Below are positions 14,447 to 27,559 of a DNA stretch of 64,000 nucleotides, piece after piece. The notes beneath the pieces were generated by a model. The model was not told the origin of the DNA. It did not search any database and was given only the letters and a program-made list of their open reading frames with translations. This stretch comes from Datnioides undecimradiatus. Lineage: Eukaryota > Chordata > Actinopteri > Lobotiformes > Datnioididae. Position numbers and translations under genes: made by a program. The stretch lies in contig WARS01000046.1 of assembly GCA_008933995.1 (NCBI GenBank), forward strand, positions 8,384,526 to 8,448,525, given 5' to 3'. Numbering within the stretch: the first letter of the stretch is position 1; the number at the start of each line of letters is the position of its first letter.

Positions 14447-17400
14447 GATCTTCCTCTCTTCCCAGCTCCGCACCCGCTCCTAAAGTCATGCTCCAAGCTG
14501 CTGCTTAAGAGTCACAAAATCACGCTGCATGAGGTTTTTTCCCTTGTTGATCTTTTTTTTTCACAACCCCTGTTGGTTGTCCACCCACCCAAAACCTCTT
14601 ATCCTATGAGAAGATCTGCAGCATTTTTAGCTTGTATTAAAAATCCACATATGCATCCATACTCGCATGTGCACAGGCCCACATATGGTTAATCTTAGGA
14701 GAGAAATTTGTCTAGATTTGTTTTCTGAAGCCATACACCTACACACACGCCCACAGACATGTACATAAACACACAACAGTTGTGAGTCACAGCCAGAACC
14801 CTGGTGAGGTATCTCTGAGCTGGAGGAGCCCTATCCTGCACCAAACAGCCAATCAAGCACAGCTCCTTGTTGTACCTTTTGTAGCTTGCTTTTAGTGAGT
14901 GCAACCAGGCTGTGGCTCCTCTGATTTGAAAGAGTTTACGCGAATGCACCTTGTGACCTCAAACATTGCGCCGGGACGGCTGCAAGTTGTACATTTTTAC
15001 CGTGTGCGTTGGCATGTGGGGTGTGTTTGTGAGCGTGTAGGTGTGTGGTGAGAATTTGGACTGTGTTATTGACATTTGCTGCCAAACGAACTATAAGCAA
15101 AAAAACAAAAACAAAAAACATCTTGATTAAGCACCTCATACTGTCACATGGCTTCAGTCTGTGTTTGTTCCACCATTTTCCTGGTTCGGGAATGTCTCAG
15201 GCTCTGTGTGTGCTTTGTAAGGTCGAGAGAGGGCTGCACTGAGTTTGGGAGGAGAAGAAAACGTCATCAATATCTCAACCACAGTGATGTAAGTTATAGT
15301 TTCAGATTATCTTTTACAGGCACATATTTCTGTGTGTGCTGTTTTCTTGTCAAAGTGATGACCAGACAGGCTGAAGCAGCTCCTCTGACTCAAATTACCC
15401 CAGGGTCAGGGTGAGTTGAGCTGCGACACGTGGGATGGGATGCTTTTTATGAAAAATTTAAAACCATAGTCTTCCATTTTGGAGAGTGTAATGAAACTTT
15501 AGTAGGATGCATTATTGGCACACACTCCTTAATAATTTGCCTCAGTTGGTTCGTGCAGTTGCACAGCCCAAACAGCACAAGCAAAAAGTGTTGAAAGTCT
15601 TAAGCAGAAGGCCAGTTTTTAGGTATTAGACATTAGGTTACAACTGTAATATGTTCAACGCCAAATGACTCATTTCACACTTGAAAAAACATTTAATAAA
15701 CTAAGTCAGGGAGTCCCAAGAACCAAGCTGGTTTAGCTGGTTGATCTTGTTGACACATCCACAGTGATGGTGCATAAAAAGGAAACAAAGCAGGACAGAA
15801 AACAAACATAGGGGAAAAAGAAGGAGCAGACGAGGATAAAAGGGAGCAAAAAGTAGGAGGAATAGACTCCTGCCCGTTCTCCCTCAGGCAGAGTAGGAGC
15901 TGAGTGGGATTGTTCAGCCTCAGGTTGGACTTGCTCAGGGGTTTTGTGAATGAAATGGACGCCTTGGCAACGGGCCCGTACATTACACAGCTAGGTTTTG
16001 TCCTGTCTTCCTTCCCATCCCTCCTCCGCTGCCCTCTCTCCCTCCTATTCATCAGGAGACTTCCCAGACTGCAACATGTTGGAGTCCAGTTACCATCACT
16101 TAGCAACTCCCAGGAGTCATCAGCTCTCTATGCTCTCTCCCTCACTCTCTCTTTCTCTCGCTCTCTCCCACTGTCTCCTGTTCACGCTCGCGCTCTCTCA
16201 CTGACTCCTCGCTCAGTTCAATTCAAATGAGCCCTAAAATATTCTGGTTGAAGCTGTGTTCTGTATGTTCTGTTTAGTCATGTACATTTGTACTGTTACA
16301 GTAAAGGTTTACAGTTTGAGACATAGAGACAAGACGACATTAAGGAGTATATACAAGTTTTCTATTGTTTCTATATAATTTAAGATGTCATATACATCAG
16401 TTCTTAATTTTAATCACAATGCATTATGTGAGGTAATGCTGATGCACAGTACTGCACATTAATATATAACTATAGGTATAATTTAATATCTCTCACACAC
16501 ACACACATATAATATCAACTTCTCATGATGATATGTGTGTATTTTGGGCCATAAAATTCCATCTTGTATCTTTTCCACCCTGACCATTACTTACTGCTTC
16601 TTCTCATTCACTTACTCAGCCCACATTTACAGGGGAACACACTCACACACAACCTCATTTATACTTTCATCCAAACAACCACAGACCCCCTCTTCTTTCC
16701 CTCTATCTCTCTGTCTGTCCACCGTCTCTACTTAAAGTGCTCTGTAGCGGTAATGGCCAACCTGTGTTTCAACATGTCACATGACATGTGGTACAAGCCT
16801 GAATGGAGAGAAACATGGTACCATTCAGCTCTACAGTGTACTAGTACTACTCATCTACTGCTTTCAGGTGGAAGGACGGTTCACATGAGTGAAACTATCT
16901 GCACCAAGTGTTACCATGATTATATACATAATATATTTAAATGAAATTACTGTGTTCTTTACTTTACTGGACAGCAGTTACAAAACAAGGTGACTAATGC
17001 TGAGGCGTGTGGCGAGGGGCGGTCTTTGTTATCCCTTAAAACTGACTAACAGTGCCAGCATAAATCCTCAGTTATGATTGGCTAACAGCCATTTTAGAAG
17101 GTTAAACATCAGGTTGGCACTAACAACAGCAACTGGCAAAGATAATCACCTGCACTAAAGGTTCCCTTCTCACCCCAGCAATTATGTGTCATGCACAGTA
17201 ACCATTCAGTGACCAAGATGCTCCCATAAGGGTTCATTTTTACCCCAAGTGTCTGTCAGTGTAGGGGTTTTTGTTTTGTCATTAAATTAACTAAAGAGTC
17301 TCCATGAAGCCTACATTGGTAAACCACAAAAGGAGAAAAAACACATCTGTTAGATTGAATTACACAAATAGGGTTAGAAGAGTCAGATCCATCTATGAAA

Positions 17401-18106
17401 GTTTTTGACAACTGAATCTTGCCATTAAAGGATTTTGAGCCAGCTGACAGTGTTTATGTCTTCCAGGTCCTTCTCAAATACCCACAGCTACAGCTGATAG
17501 TCCAGCATGTTTCATAAGATACAGGTACAAGATTGTACCTGTCAAACATCGTATTTTTCACATCCCATGAAGATTACACCACTACCTTTAAACTCCTCTA
17601 TAAAAGCGCATCCATCTCTCTTGTCATGTTGTCGATACATCATACATACTACACTATTCTCAGTTTTCCAACACACGGTATGTATCTTATCTCACATCAC
17701 AGGCCTTTCCTTTTCACTCCGAGGCACAGACAAGCAGATATAGCCGCTATCATAAACACACTTCTTTTATTAATATGACAAGTATTACTGCACGAGGGAG
17801 GCTCATGTCTGCTCAAACAGCCCATCATGTACTCCTCAAACTGATTAAGTCCCCTCAGAGGGGGGCAAAAGCCTATCCAGTGTCAGGAGGAGGGGCTTTG
17901 CCCTGTCAGCATCCGATCTTCCCTGCATAGATTCATGGAAGAAAGGAAGAGTTCCCAGGATACCTCAATCGATCCAGCCCCATCCCCCACATCTGTTTTT
18001 CCTCTCTATCTTCCATCCAACCCTCCCCTCGCCCAGAAAGGTAAAGCAGGAGTTCTCGCGTCTGTACATGTGTGTTGTGTCTGCTACTCTCTGTGTGCGC
18101 TCATAC

Positions 18107-18110
<4 letters not shown>

Positions 18111-18166
<56 letters not shown>
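18111..18166. repeat. (GT)n grading into (GC)n, alternating purine-pyrimidine tract
   Basis: About 22 GT units run directly into GCGCGCGCGTG, giving some 55 bases of unbroken alternating purine-pyrimidine sequence with CpG steps at one end. Such tracts are established candidates for left-handed Z-DNA; whether it forms here is inference. Confidence 0.9.
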
Positions 18167-20130
18167 TTTTAAAAGCTGGAAAAGCTGACACCATGAATCC
18201 AGGCAGCTGTCTCAGAGGATTTATATCACATTGTGTTAGCCTGTGTTTGGGTGATGGGAGGAAGCTGTTTATGGGGTTGAAAATGCTGGAATGGGCAGGA
18301 GAGATATTTCTTTCCCCCACCGCTTTATGTGTGTGTGTGTGTTACTCAAGGAAACTGTGATGACTCTTAATTTTTTCCCTCATTGTCAGTAACTATGTCT
18401 CTCTCAGACTGCTGTGCAGCCCTACTGCACTAGTGCCCGTCTGTGACCTTAAAGTACCCCGCATAGCTAAAGTATCTCTGGATTAGTTGTTATGGTGGCT
18501 ACTTAATGTGCTTTCTCTCCCTCTGTCTGTCTCCCTCTCCCTCCTTCCCTGCGCCTGCCAGGCTGATATTTTGATCTGTCACAACAGGTTTTGCTCAGCG
18601 GGCCTGTCAGTAGCAGTTGGGGGCTCACACATATGCTTTGTGCCATTGGATCCCCTCAGGTTAGCATGGGGCTCGGGGCTTTCCCATAGCCGTCTGATGG
18701 TGTGAAGCCTGGTGTAAGAATGAGACTGTGTGTGTGTGTTAGGTGTACTTGAATGGAAGAGACAGATGTGTGGAATTGTTTTAAGTGTAGCCGTTTTATA
18801 TGTAATGCATCAATTGTATTCATGACAAGCTTTGGGAACTGCCATGTTGGTCTGTGCTGAAGCCTGATTGGTGCACACATTTAATATACGGTTGTATGTG
18901 CATACGTATGTGTGAGTGTGTGCATGTGTGACAGAGAGGAGAAATGCAGAGAGTTGTGCAAGCGTGAAAATTTGATAAGCTTGTTGAAATTGATCCTGCA
19001 GCGTGTGTGTTTCTCTCAGTGTTTGTGTGTGTGTGTGTTGTTGTGTGTCCCTATAAGCCTCAGTAGCAACAGCAATGTCACTTATGATGGATGAGGTGAC
19101 ATATACTGCATGTCAATAATGAACTAGCTCGCTTTCCTCTCACACATTCACACCTTCCTCTTAGAGAAGGGCTCCTATCTTTCAAATTAGCGCGTTATGT
19201 GACTAATCTTCCTCTCCAGTCGGTGCGGCTGTGAAAATAGGGCATTTTGGAGACTGCTGTGTGTGGGAGCTTTCTGCATTTTCCCGGGGGTATATTCCCT
19301 AAAGAGGAAGATTAATATATCAATGGATGACTTGATCATAGTCAAACATACACATGTGCTTGTGTGTGTGTGTGTGTGTGCTCGTGTATGCACTTGTGAG
19401 TGAGAGCATGTGCACAGTTCTAGGGAGACGCCTCCTTTATTTGCATGTCTGGAGCGAACATCTATCATCATCATCAAGGCGCTGCAAAACAGTGAAGCAG
19501 GCAGGCGCCGCCGACGCTCTCGGGAGAGAGACTGAACACACTTTCAAACCTTTACCGCAGCGATATCAAACGTTTCCTAAATGCCTTCACCTCAGGGCAA
19601 AGGCACACTGTGCACTACACGCACATATGCACAGATGCAAACAGACAGATTCTGTTTTATATCATTTTTCCTGTTGACTGTGGTTGTATTTTCCCATCAT
19701 TCACCTTAGCACACACAAACCCTGTCAGAAAGATGAGGCATTAGAACACCCAAACAAACATCCTTCAACATTGTACAGTAATTATTTAAAAGACACAAAT
19801 TCCTTCCCATTAAAAAACGCTCTTTCCTTTTATCTACGGCTTTTTTTTGAAAGCTGATGGCCAGAGTGGCTCATTCCATTTTTGGGAGCCAGAGGGGATT
19901 TACTGGGCAGTACTAAAGAGAAGAGGGGAAAGCTGAAATGGTACAGCCTGATAGATAGAGGAGCAAGAGACAGTGTGTGTGAGCGGAATAGTAAAAAGAG
20001 CCCCCGAGACGGGGGGGGTATGTGTGTGTGCATGGTGGGAGGAAGGGAGCGAGAGTGAAGGAGGGAGGAGTATGGTGGAGTGGAGGCACAGAGCCAGAAA
20101 ATTGCATTGCGTGCTCGGTGATTAGTTTAC

Positions 20131-20460
20131 CTCCTGGGTCTCATTCTGTCTCACTCCCCTCCTCTCACTCTCCTCTCACTCCCCAGGTTCTTTTCTACCT
20201 CTAGTAGCGTTTCCTTGTGTCTTTGTCTTGCCACTTTCGCTGCCTCTCGCCTCCTTCCACTTCCTCTGTCACTACATCACACTGTCACTTCTCTCTATTC
20301 TCCCCTCCTCTCGTCGGCTCTCCACCACTTTCTTGGCGGTTATCTCTACTGCCTCTCCTCTCTATCTCTGTCTCACCCTCCCATCCTCTCACAAAACCCT
20401 CCTCCTCTTTTCCTCGCTGTATGCTGACTTGGCTTTCGCCTCCATTCTTGTGTTATCTTC
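20131..20460. repeat. Polypyrimidine-rich tract (+ strand)
   Basis: Roughly 330 bases are dominated by C and T on the plus strand, with recurring CTCTC, CTCACTC and CCTCC words and few purine runs. The leucine/serine/proline-rich frames here reflect composition only. Confidence 0.8.
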
Positions 20461-20520
20461 AGGGTTTGAAAAATGCATAATGCCACCTAGCCTGCAAGCC
20501 AGCCCATCAAACCTTGAGGA

Positions 20521-20590
20521 AAAACAAAAAAAAAAAAACAAACAAACAACCAACCCCCCCAAAAAAAACAGGGGGGGAAGCAGGGGGGAT
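20521..20590. repeat. A-, C- and G-homopolymer cluster
   Basis: A long adenine run is followed by ACAAACAAAC, a C run, an A run and then two G runs. The C run and the first G run could pair as a short hairpin stem. Homopolymer clusters of this kind are also prone to sequencing and assembly error. Confidence 0.8.
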
Positions 20591-22739
20591 ATACGTTAAA
20601 AAACTCACAGGCACAAAGAAGATTTAAGTTTCAATCAGTCCGGAAGTCAGGAAAGCATTTTAACACCATAAGCCAGCCCTGCTAATTATAGTCTTAAGAG
20701 CAATAAACATGAGCTTCAAGTGTCTCGCGCAGCACAACAGAAGTGCTGACACTGAATGGAAGCCAGCCTCCACACGGCCCTTTTTGGTTTGGTGCTCTTT
20801 GAAAAGCAAGTGGGTCAAGCCTTTTCTTCTTAATCCGTCCATAATCTGGCCCTTCCTCTGGTTGAAGAGCAGCCACAAAAACAGTACAGGAGGGGTGGGG
20901 AGATGGAGAGTGACAGACAGACAGCAGCAAAGGGAGAGAAAGAGAAAGAGGATTTCACTTCAGGCTGGCAGGGTATTTCTCTCCATAGAAAGTATTTTAA
21001 AGTAGCAGAAGGCCAGTGGGTAATAAATTGCTGTTACTGTAGTAATCGTCTATCCTAATATTAAAGCTCATTTGTCTGATTTTTTCTCTGTGGCAGAATG
21101 AGTTGGATTCTTTTTGTGTGTGTGTGCCTCGGGTAGAAATCTCACACAACATTTGATGTAAAGAGCTGTGAAACCAGCTGTAATGTGCCATGTGTTTGAG
21201 AGGTAATTCGGAAATATCACTGCCACTGACACTTTAACCTTTTAAAAATCAACACCAACAAGTCAAAAAGCTATTGCAAGCCGTTTCGTCAAAAAACTCA
21301 AATCAAAAAGAACGAATATGGAGAGTGGAGCTTTTGCCAGCATGCAGTAGATGCAAAGGAATATATTGCATTGCCTAAGTAGTTTATTTTGCAGCAAGTA
21401 GTGTTCTGGCACTGAAACGTGCCAATTAATCTGAAACAATTTTATAAATCAGTTTATAAGTGATTTTTTTTAAGGAAAATCCCAAACAAAATCTCAAATT
21501 CCAGCTTTTTCCAGCTCTGGATTTGCTTCTTTCCTTTGTTTTATGTGATTTTAAACTGAGTATCTATGGTTTTTGGACTGAATATTATATTATTCAAATA
21601 AATCATTATGAAACTGTTATGGGTATTTTCTGACATTTAATAGACAAAAGTTCAGTCTCCTGATGAAATGAAACTTCAGATGAATCAATAATAAAGTTTT
21701 GCGAGTACATACCTCAGCACTAGACTTTTTGTGCTCATTAAAAACAGTAGTTTCACATTCAGACTTGCAAAACAAGAGGCATCTGGTCAATAAGTGACAA
21801 CAGTATCTACATCGCTGCTACCTGAGGAGCCACAGAAAGCTGAAAGAAAACAAAAGAAAACAAACAATACTGCTGTAAGATGGATCAAAAACAGAAATAA
21901 AACACTGCTGTTTTGGGATAATGTTACAAGCTGGATCTACTCCCTAAACCTCTTAGATTTAGAGTTCATGCTAAGGTGACTGCAGGTTTGGTGTCTGCTT
22001 TCAGGATCCGTGGAATCCCAGTTTGATAATGATAATGCCGCATCACGTAGTTTTTAATTTTAGCAGTCGAATCAAATCAGTCATTTAATTAAGCTTGCCC
22101 TTCATTTGATTACCCATTTGGATATTGGATAGTGCAGCCCCATTGCTGTTGATAGCTGCTAATGCTCAGCTGAACTGATCAATAGCATTCTGTATCTCAA
22201 AGGCAAAGCAACATCCCCTTTCCTTAGCACTGATACAGACTCCGCACCTCCTTATCTGTATCATGCTTTAGTCCATTACTGGAGAATGACCACAAATTAT
22301 CTTAGACCAGCCGGAATCTCTGGCTGTCGTCCATCTAAAGGCAGCGAGGCCGTGATCACATGATTTGTGACGTCCACTCTTCTTCTTCTGTACTTTCTCT
22401 TATCCTTTCAACTCCTTCCTTCTCCTTCTCTACTATCATCTTATATCCCTTTCCTGCCATTTCCTTTTTACCCTCTTCTCTCTGGTTTTTACTTGCCTTA
22501 GTGGTGGCACAGTGTCACACGATCATGGTGCAAAGAGATGGGGTACCTGAGGGCCGTTGCTAATGGTGACAAATGACTGGCTGTGCAGAGAGGAAAAGAG
22601 GAAGAGTACGACAGAAGAGAGGAGAGCTGCGATACATGCTGGGGGTCAGTGTTTGTGCTCTGTGCACAGAGACAGAAACGGAGGAAAAAGATTTTTGACA
22701 CATGAAATGTGAAATAATATCTGTTTCTTCTGAATCATA

Positions 22740-22930
22740 CAGTTAAGGGAATAGTCTGACATTTTAGGAAATGCACTTCTCACTTTCTTGCTGAAAGTCA
22801 GATGAAAAGACCGACACCCAATGGACCATAAGCTTAGCTTAGTACTGAGACTAGACTGTTTGAGTGCGAAATGCCCAAAGTCACCACAGTGAAGTTAACT
22901 AGCATAAGCTCCAGCAAGTCACTATTCATA
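22740..22930 (+). mobile_element. Foldback/MITE-like element, family A, copy 2 (one end)
   Basis: The block AGGGAATAGTCTGACATTTT at about 22746 is close to the reverse complement of the block at 56147-56166, as expected for opposite ends of one inverted-repeat element. It is followed by TTCTTGCTGAAAGTCAGATG and then AAGCTTAGCTTAG. Only one end is recognisable; the rest is lost or too diverged. Confidence 0.6.
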
Positions 22931-24584
22931 ACCAAGAGACAGTCCAGAACATAAACCACATGTAAAACCACTTCTTTCTACTAGGTGGTGGTTTCTTTTT
23001 TTTTTAAATCTTTTTCAGTTTTGTGTAGAGGCAGGCCACTTATTCTAGTCTGCTTTCAGTCTTGCTAGGGAAAGCTAACTTTCTGCCAGCTGTACGTATT
23101 TAACATACGGATATTAAATTGGTATTGATCTCTTAACATTTAATAAGAAAGCAAATACAAAACAATAAATATTCCTCTAAATGTCATTTAGGGAGTCAGT
23201 TCATTAGCCACCACAAAGGTTGTGAAAATGTCAGCTATAGAAAGATTAACGTTAGATCATCTAACATGTTTGTTCTCTTACATATTTGTAGAATTAACAA
23301 GTGAAGCCAGCTGCAACCATAAACAGTGTAGGCCTAGGACATGTTATTGCGGCAGTAGAAAATGCACAGATGTTTCTTCTAAGATTAACAAAGGGTATGT
23401 TACATTTAAGTTTATTTAAGTAAGAAGTGGCAATACCAGGATCCTAAAAGTGAAGTAGATAAAAGATATCCCAACATCATTAACTGTACTGTTTACACGT
23501 TTGCTTTTCCCACTGTGACATGCCTAAACTACAGTCAATACATTAATTGAAAAAAACCAAAACATTCTCCTCTAATAGACCACATGCATTGATTTATATG
23601 TATGAAGGGTTATAATTACAGTGATAATATTTAGTCAAGACTTCAGAGGTTGTTAACCAGTACACACTCAAAGAACTGACAGGGTGGAGCAGAGCTGACA
23701 TACCATCTCTCATCGCCGGCATGCCGCTCCCCATCGCTTTCAGCTTGCATCATGTCAGCCCAATTCAACGTTCCAGCAGCTCTCGGTGTAGGAATCGCCC
23801 AAAGGCACTGGTCACAGATCGTTGTGTGTTTGTATGTGAGTGTATCTGACTCGCCTGTGGGACACAGATCTCAACTCAGCCAGCCTTTCATCCAGGGCTA
23901 TTCACTGCCATAAGGAGGATAAAGACATATCTGATGTAGGATCAGTGGAACACAGTTGAAGGGGAAGCTCATTGAGCCACAAAGTGTTTCTGGAGAGTGT
24001 AAAAAATCCCTAGTCCTGACATAAATGTTAATATTTATGAATAAATTTATGAATAATTTTTTTTAAAAACACCTATGTTATATTCTCATTTCCTGTTTCA
24101 CTTGCTTTGAAAATACTATGCTGACTTGAAGAGATGTCTGCTCTAACAGTTTGCTCTGGCATGGTATAAATTGGCGAATGATGAATAACACAACACTGAG
24201 ATCACTGTTAAGCTCCCGCCGGAGCTGTGATACTTTCATTCACTGTAAAGGGCAAAAGGATGGCGGATTTGTGAGCTGGCCTTCTGAAGTGTCCTTGAGC
24301 AAGAGGCTGAATTCCTGCCAGTTTTTCTGCTGCTGACCTGTACTGTTGACCTCACTATAGCTGAGTGAAAAGGTGATTTTCTCCTTCAAACATCAACAGC
24401 GTGTCGCTAGAAATGCTATTGGCCATTCTTACATAGAGAGCTATCCGTGGCACTGCTGCCATCCCAGAGCTCAGTGCTCTGTGAGACAAGAAAATCTGTT
24501 CTTTATATCCTTTGCTATAACAGTATATAACAGCAATAACAGTATTTTTGCACCATACACAGTTTTTAAATAAGTCCTATAACT

Positions 24585-24865
24585 GGGGGCCCTGGTGAAC
24601 AGGTAAACTTTGAGAAGTTTTATGAAAGAGTCCGGTGATGCCGTGTTGGTGATATCCAAGGGTTTTGGCTGCCACACTGAAATCTGCATGCTGGTATGGG
24701 GGTTGTAGGGCAGACCTGAGACCTGCAGGTTTCAGATATAGATGGGGGAGGTCAGATAGAGAGGGGCAAGAGCCTGGAGAGATTTATATGTGAGGAGAAG
24801 GATCTTGGAGAAGATTTTGACAAGGAGCTAATGTATGTGGATGAGGTTGGGGGTAATGTGCAGCT
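24585..24865 (-). mobile_element. Decayed LINE fragment (L2/Rex-like), C-terminal end of the reverse-transcriptase ORF
   Basis: Read on the minus strand, one frame gives the remembered C-terminal signature of many fish LINE ORF2 proteins: ITPNLIHIH, a stop, LLVKIFSKILLLTYKSLQAL, APLYLTSP, a second stop, then about 35 codons later SFIKLLKVYLFTRA. The pattern ITPVL..LHWLPV...KILLLTYKALHGLAP..L, then SFKS.LKT.LFTRA, is typical of this class. The first stop (TAG) replaces the expected Trp codon. The copy is dead, and the exact clade cannot be settled by eye. Confidence 0.75.
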
Positions 24866-26117
24866 AGGCTCACACTCACAGGCAATCTCTCCACAAAGTT
24901 GTACTGTTGCACTTGTTTGTATGTTCATGAGTGACTGAAGTAGCTGTGTAAAGACACAAAAAAAAAAACTCAGAGAATTTAAAGTCTGCAAACTTTCTCA
25001 TCTTTGCACACCTGGCCAATTGTAAATGGGCGTGCTTGACAGATTAGCGTTTTCAGACATTGTCAGATGCAGCACCTCAGTTTCAGCATGGGAAAACTGT
25101 CAGGTAAGATGGTCTTAAGCGCTTTTTGACAATCCAAAAAGCACTTTCTTTGAAGCAAGCATAATACTCCAGGGAAACAGACTATTGTCCAGAACAAGAG
25201 GTAAGAATTGAGAAATAAATGGATCTTTATGGTGTCTTCTTTTTTCACACTTAACAATAACCATTTTACACCAAGCACCCCAGAAAGTTATGGCATCCTG
25301 TAATCTACAAGGGAGGCCACACGGTGTGAAATGATCAAATAGTGGAATTTCATATAACAAGGGTAACTCATGTAGGACCAAACATGAGAACATGAGAAAG
25401 CAGTAAAAACAGTTACAGACTCTCCAGCGGTTATTTCATCAGATCACTTGCTTTTCTGATCAGTATGCCAAAATATTCAATTTACTACAATGTGAGAGGC
25501 TAATTTAAGCTGAATAATTTTCAATGAATTAATGAATTGCTGGTTCTACTATCGGATATATATGTTTGTCATATTTAATCATTTTGTCAAAAGATGTTTA
25601 TACTTTAAAATTCTTTGCTATTTTTTTCCTTAAGGTGCATGAGAGTGTGTAACTTTTGTATCATTAGTTAAAGGCAATATATTTTTGAAGTGATATTCTC
25701 AGGCAAACATAAAGAGACATTCATGATGGAAAGAATAGCTGATATAATCTTACTGGGAAATTAGAGAAAGAGGGGTGGATGAAAAAGCTCGAAAATGGTC
25801 GAAACAATACAGAAAGGATGTAGATTGGCCATGAATTGACAGTAGTTTCCTGCTGTAACTGCTAACCTACTCCCCTGTGCTACTCCATCACTTTCCCCAG
25901 TAAAAAAAAAAAAAAAAATCAGCAATGAAAAAGAAGAAAAATATCCACACACAGAAATTGAATTCTGTCTTGGAGCCAGGGTCGGGTGTTTGCCAGAGTT
26001 GTGAAAAGAGAGTAAGATACAGAGAAGAAAAGATACCGGGAGAAAGAAGGAGAATTTAAATCTTCCTGATAAAGGAGGTTTAAACCTCATTGAGAGTCGG
26101 TGTGCGGCCCCTCGGAG

Positions 26118-26136
26118 TGACTCAGGGTGTGACTCA
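26118..26136 (+). promoter_or_regulatory. Paired perfect TGACTCA (AP-1/bZIP) motifs
   Basis: TGACTCA occurs at 26118-26124 and again at 26130-26136, 12 bp start to start, within a moderately GC-rich, complex stretch. TGACTCA is the established AP-1 core and part of Maf/NF-E2 sites. A regulatory role within the xkr6 intron is inference. Confidence 0.4.
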
Positions 26137-27559
26137 TTGCAGCTGGCATTGCCTCCACCTTACACACACACACAAACACACTTCTTCATAAACCCCCGGG
26201 CCTTGCGTATGTTATGTGTCCCCCATGTTTACTGTAGTGTTCTGCCTGATTCCACCTGTTAACAGATGATGCATAAGCTCTGCTTCATGCTGCTGTAATA
26301 GTACTTGTGATCTTCTTATGAATCAGCTTATGACAAGATATGAATGCAGTCTGAGCTGCTGAGCCTTCCCACGAGCATGACTTCAGAGACAGATGCTGTT
26401 AAACTTGGCTAGGTGTGTGTGTGTCTGTGAGATCCTTCGAACCACCCACTCGAGGGATTAGTAGAAGGGTGGTTGGATGACTCATCGGTCAGTGACTTTG
26501 GAAGAGAGGGAGGAACAACATGGCCAAGTCATCCACATTGTGTGTGTGTGTGTCAGTGTGCGTGTGTGCATTTGTCATTCCACCTGTCCCTCACTGCAGC
26601 TAATGCTTAGAACTCAAAATGTCCACTCATGCAAACCTTGTAGTTATACTTTCATATTAGTATTTAAAACAGAGGTCTCTCCTTTGGCTAGTCAATTTTA
26701 GAATCAGGCACGCGTATGTGTGTGCGTGTGGGAGAGGGTGGGGTGGGGTGGAGTGCAGTTGCGGTGTCAATGGTTGCCTGTGTCTCGACAGCAATGGCAG
26801 ACGGCTGAGCTTGGAACACGACCCCGGCACAGCGTCGAGCTGTTAGGCCATGCGTACGCTGCTTAACGAGCCATGAGCGATCGCTATGATCTTGCCACAA
26901 ATAATTCATGAGGAGCCCTGTAGAGGAGCTATGGAGCTAAAAGTGAAAGGGGAGAGGAAAGCATCAAGGAGTGGACCACAGCCTAAGTGGAATGAGGGTG
27001 GGAGGGGAGCGGGTGAAGACAGAGAGAGATCCATCTGACAAATGTGTCTGGAATAGAAAGGAAATCCCCTATTACCTACAGCGCTGACAAGCATGCTTGT
27101 GTGTATTTGTGTGCACTTATTTTTAGAGAGGCATTTGTGTTACTACATCTGAAAAAGGCACAGTGGGAGTGTTAACAGTGTGCATCACAATCGCGGGATG
27201 TGTGTGAGATTCTTGTGAAGGCATGCACTTTGTGTGTGTGTGTTTGTGTGTGTTTGTGCGTGTGTATTAGAGATGTGATGGAGTGAGTTCAGATTTTTCT
27301 GACAGCTGTGAAACCCAAAGTGTTCAACTGTACACTTTTTTTTTTGCTGAAACCAAGGGAATATGAACCAACAAAGTGTACTATGGTGGATGTGAATGTG
27401 TGGGTTGAGAACTCTCATTTAGCTTTTTGTGCTCGAATATCAGAGCTGAAGTTTGAATTATTATACATACAGTAAGCTGTCAATTTAACGAAAGAGTGAA
27501 AGAAAAGCGAGCACCACTGCTGATACAATTTGAGTTGTGAGTCAAAAATTACATTTAAT

